Source: JBHIER01 sp046760705 [NCBI: bacterium] (GTDB lineage Bacteria > JBHIER01 > G020348925). Taken from it: a stretch of 7,275 nt of DNA. The stretch is from NCBI GenBank assembly GCA_046760705.1, contig JBHIER010000164.1, forward strand, positions 1 through 7,275, read 5' to 3'. The stretch's first letter is position 1. Each line of letters opens with the position of its first letter. Below the pieces are notes generated by a model that saw nothing but the letters and a program-made list of their open reading frames with translations, did no database searches and was not told the DNA's origin. The position numbers and the translations under genes are program-made. Positions 5,321 through 7,275 of the stretch are shown one piece after another.

Positions 5321-6005
5321 GCCACTCTCCTTCAGTCAGATAGATCACCTTCGGCTGGGTCCCCAAGTCTGCCAGCAGGCGGAAGGCCCGCGAGCTCTCC
5401 GCTAACTGGGTCACTCGGCTGCTTCGATCATCGAGATCACCGAAGGAGATCGCCTGCGCGGGACAGGTCTGGACACAGGCCGGCACGTAGTCGCCTTCGG
5501 CCAGCTCCCTCCTCTCAACCTTAGCTTTCTCCCTGGCTTTGAGAAGCCGATGATGGCAGAAGGTACATTTCTCCACCACCCCTTTGGTGCGCACGGATAC
5601 GTCTGGATTTAACGCTTCTCTATACTCCGCGGGCCAGTGCGGTGTGTACCAGTTGAAAAACTTGGCCCCGTAAGGACAGTTGTTCACGCAGTAACGGCAC
5701 CCGATGCAGCGGTGGTAAATCTGGGCCACAATCCCCTCATCATTTTTGTAGGTGGCTCTCACCGGGCAGACTTTGGTGCACGGCGGATTGTCGCAGTGAA
5801 AGCAGGGCCGAGGCAAAATTCTGGTCTTCAGATGGGGATGTTCACCTTCAAAACTGGTGATGAGCTCCATCCAGAATATGGCTCTGCTTCTGGCGGCTTC
5901 CCGGGGTCCGGCCGAGGGGACGTTATTTTCCACCCGGCAGGCGGCCACACAGGCCCCACACCCCGTACATTTGTCCAGGTCTATGACCATCCCCCATCTT
6001 GGCAT
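5313..6005 (-). CDS. Four-cluster [4Fe-4S] electron-transfer subunit (PsrB/DmsB/ActB-C type)
   Basis: A 230-residue polyferredoxin that wires a molybdopterin-family subunit to the membrane protein. All sixteen cysteines of four [4Fe-4S] clusters are present: C13-x2-C-x2-C-x3-C23, C68-x2-C-x4-C-x3-C80-P, C100-x2-C-x2-C-x3-C110-P, and C147-x2-C150 with C177-x3-C181-P. No cluster motif is degraded to a 3Fe-4S form, unlike DmsB-type variants or the Act complex. There is no signal peptide; in periplasmic homologues the subunit is exported by riding with a Tat-signalled partner, which cannot be checked here. The start at 6005 has AGGAGC 9 nt upstream (6020-6015), formed partly by the preceding gene's TAG stop, and follows that stop after 13 nt. 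Its last codons overlap the NrfD-like gene. Confidence 0.95.
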   Translation of the reverse strand: MPRWGMVIDLDKCTGCGACVAACRVENNVPSAGPREAARSRAIFWMELITSFEGEHPHLKTRILPRPCFHCDNPPCTKVCPVRATYKNDEGIVAQIYHRCIGCRYCVNNCPYGAKFFNWYTPHWPAEYREALNPDVSVRTKGVVEKCTFCHHRLLKAREKAKVERRELAEGDYVPACVQTCPAQAISFGDLDDRSSRVTQLAESSRAFRLLADLGTQPKVIYLTEGEWHA

Positions 6006-6014
6006 CTAAATTAT

Positions 6015-6021
6015 GCTCCTA
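6015..6021 (-). promoter_or_regulatory. Shine-Dalgarno of the Fe-S subunit overlapping the previous stop codon
   Basis: TAGGAGC (6021-6015) combines the TAG stop of the molybdopterin subunit with an AGGAG ribosome-binding core 9 nt ahead of the ATG at 6005. It fixes the Fe-S gene start and suggests re-initiation by terminating ribosomes. Confidence 0.75.
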
Positions 6022-7275
6022 TACTTTATAAATCTTCACCCGCGTCGACTGAGTGGCGGCCACGCCGCCCAGATGATCGTACTCTTCTCCACGAAGCTCC
6101 TTCGGATTGATCCCTCTATCTTTAGCGTACCGGCCATACATCCTGTGGCCCAGCCCGAAAGGGATGTTGACCACGCCCGGCATGGCCCCTGGGGAGAGCT
6201 TGACCCGAACTTTCCTCTTGGCTCGGGGCGATTGGACCCAGACCCAATCGCCTTCAGCCAGCCTGTGCGCGCTGGCCGTCTCGGGGTTGATCTCAACCCA
6301 AGACTCCCAATTAGAGTTGATGAGATAGCCCGGCATCTCCAGAAGCAGCGGCTCGTTAGCCCCATCTCTGCCAGCCAACGCAGTCGGTGCGTAAATATTG
6401 AGAACATAGGGATAATTTTTTACCTCGCCTCTGATTCGAGGTGGTTCGTAATGCGGCATGAATACCTTGTCGCCCCTGGCCTCAATTTGCAGGCCCGCCA
6501 ACAACTCTTCCAAAAGGAACTCTGAACTGGGAACACCCATCGGTTCTATTTTCAATGTGTGGGTCTCCAGTTCTCTCTTCAGATTTTGGGAGAAGAACTC
6601 GAATTTTCCCGAGGGTGTCTCATATACTCTCTCTCTCTCGCCGAAATCGTAAATGGGGTCCCACCAGCCTCCGGCCTCGACCAATTGGTCCCAGAACTCC
6701 TCGAAGGTAGCGGCTAAAGGATACTGCCAGCCCCGTTCCCGCAGAAACCGAAACCAGGACTCTTCGAAGGCCCCGGAGATGATGGCCCCTCTCCCGGAGT
6801 GAAATATCCCGGCCGTGCTGAACTTGAGCACTTCTTCGAAATTTCCCCAAGGAAAGGATTGGCTCACCCTCTCCTCCAGTTTCACCGCCATACGCAGCAT
6901 CGCATCACCGGTGTGCATGGTGTCAAAGAGCGGCTCGACCACCGGCTGTCTTATTCCCAGCAGGCAGGCAATCCCAACGCTCACCGGAGTTGGATCGTCC
7001 TGCCATCTCTCCAGATAGGTGTGATCCGGCAAGATCAGATCGGCCAGCCAGGCGCTCTCATCCATGAACGAGGAGAAGCTGACGATGAAGGGCACCTTCT
7101 CCAGGGCCCGGTTGCATTCGTTATTCCCAAAAACTGGATTGGCCCCCAGGAGGAAGACAACCTGAGCCGGGTAAGGTCTTTGGGCCCCAATGTTCTGCCA
7201 GAGCTGGGGCAGCACATTTGCGGCCAGGGGAAATTGTTTGGACCCGGCCCCATCGAGGCGGGGCTGGGACAACCC
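6019..7275 (-). CDS. Molybdopterin-oxidoreductase-family catalytic subunit, C-terminal part (cut by the right edge)
   Basis: The frame stays open to the right edge, so only the last 418 codons are seen; the N-terminal part (signal peptide, proximal Fe-S motif and active site) lies outside. Visible are a typical LLGANPVFGNNE segment (about 41-52 counting from position 7272), then DESAWLADLILPDHTYLERW (71-90), both hallmarks of the central molybdopterin domain, and the C-terminal dinucleotide-binding domain from about 285 (INSNWESWVEINP, AEGDWVWVQSP, PGVVNIPFGLGHR). It resembles the PsrA/PhsA/TtrA and ActB branch. Whether it still binds molybdenum is undecidable here, since ActB and QrcB homologues have lost the cofactor. 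It ends with TAG at 6021-6019, 13 nt before the Fe-S subunit. As first gene in view it is probably the catalytic or structural partner of the Fe-S and NrfD subunits. Confidence 0.93.
   Translation of the reverse strand, partial: GLSQPRLDGAGSKQFPLAANVLPQLWQNIGAQRPYPAQVVFLLGANPVFGNNECNRALEKVPFIVSFSSFMDESAWLADLILPDHTYLERWQDDPTPVSVGIACLLGIRQPVVEPLFDTMHTGDAMLRMAVKLEERVSQSFPWGNFEEVLKFSTAGIFHSGRGAIISGAFEESWFRFLRERGWQYPLAATFEEFWDQLVEAGGWWDPIYDFGERERVYETPSGKFEFFSQNLKRELETHTLKIEPMGVPSSEFLLEELLAGLQIEARGDKVFMPHYEPPRIRGEVKNYPYVLNIYAPTALAGRDGANEPLLLEMPGYLINSNWESWVEINPETASAHRLAEGDWVWVQSPRAKRKVRVKLSPGAMPGVVNIPFGLGHRMYGRYAKDRGINPKELRGEEYDHLGGVAATQSTRVKIYKV

Noticed and set aside
7270-7272. TTG at the right edge as a start for the molybdopterin subunit
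   Set aside because: The frame continues to the window edge and the encoded part is clearly the middle and end of a longer family protein, so this is an internal leucine codon.
382-7275. Alternative complex III (Act) operon
   Set aside because: The NrfD subunit is ActC-like, but the molybdopterin and Fe-S parts are separate genes and no ActA pentaheme, ActD, ActE or ActF is present in view.

Overview
All convincing protein genes in this window lie on the minus strand, in one tightly packed run read from the right edge toward about position 382. In transcription order they are: the C-terminal part of a molybdopterin-oxidoreductase-family subunit (cut by the right edge), a four-cluster [4Fe-4S] electron-transfer subunit, a ten-helix NrfD/PsrC/ActC-type quinone-interacting membrane protein, an exported tetraheme c-type cytochrome made of four similar monoheme domains, a GltD-like FAD/NAD(P) flavoprotein with a C-terminal di-cluster ferredoxin domain, and a membrane-anchored Rieske 2Fe-2S protein with a Tat-like N-terminus. 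Junctions are +13, -8, +28, +5 and -8 nt. Shine-Dalgarno sequences sit in the preceding gene or the short gap, so this is almost certainly one operon. No promoter for it is visible; it must start beyond the right edge.

The first three subunits form the classic catalytic/electron-transfer/membrane-anchor trio of the PsrABC, TtrABC, Qrc and alternative complex III (Act) superfamily. The additions are unusual: a tetraheme cytochrome, a soluble-looking pyridine-nucleotide flavoprotein and a Rieske protein without a neighbouring cytochrome b. My inference is a membrane redox module linking a quinone pool to periplasmic cytochrome and Rieske carriers on one side and, through the flavoprotein, possibly to NAD(P)H or ferredoxin in the cytoplasm. 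Direction of electron flow and substrate cannot be read from this window, because the N-terminal part of the catalytic subunit, with its signal peptide, proximal Fe-S motif and active site, is missing.

The left 381 bases hold no intact gene. Positions 1-183 are a MITE-like element with 15-bp terminal inverted repeats (14/15 matching) and internal nested palindromes containing GTCATTGC / GAAGCAATC type sequence, a kind of dispersed repeat common in many environmental bacteria. It abuts a short 5' fragment (184-286, minus strand) that looks like the start of a four-helix-bundle (S23 / 23S rRNA intervening-sequence) protein gene, as if the element broke that gene. Between the fragment and the Rieske stop are a small inverted repeat and three perfect tandem copies of ATTCCATT.

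Organism: a bacterium with moderate GC, a Tat system and a c-type cytochrome maturation pathway. Dispersed palindromic repeats, S23-like fragments and MWNH-type cytochromes together suggest an uncultivated environmental lineage (Desulfobacterota, Nitrospirota, Chloroflexota or Acidobacteriota are all plausible). I cannot resolve the phylum by eye.
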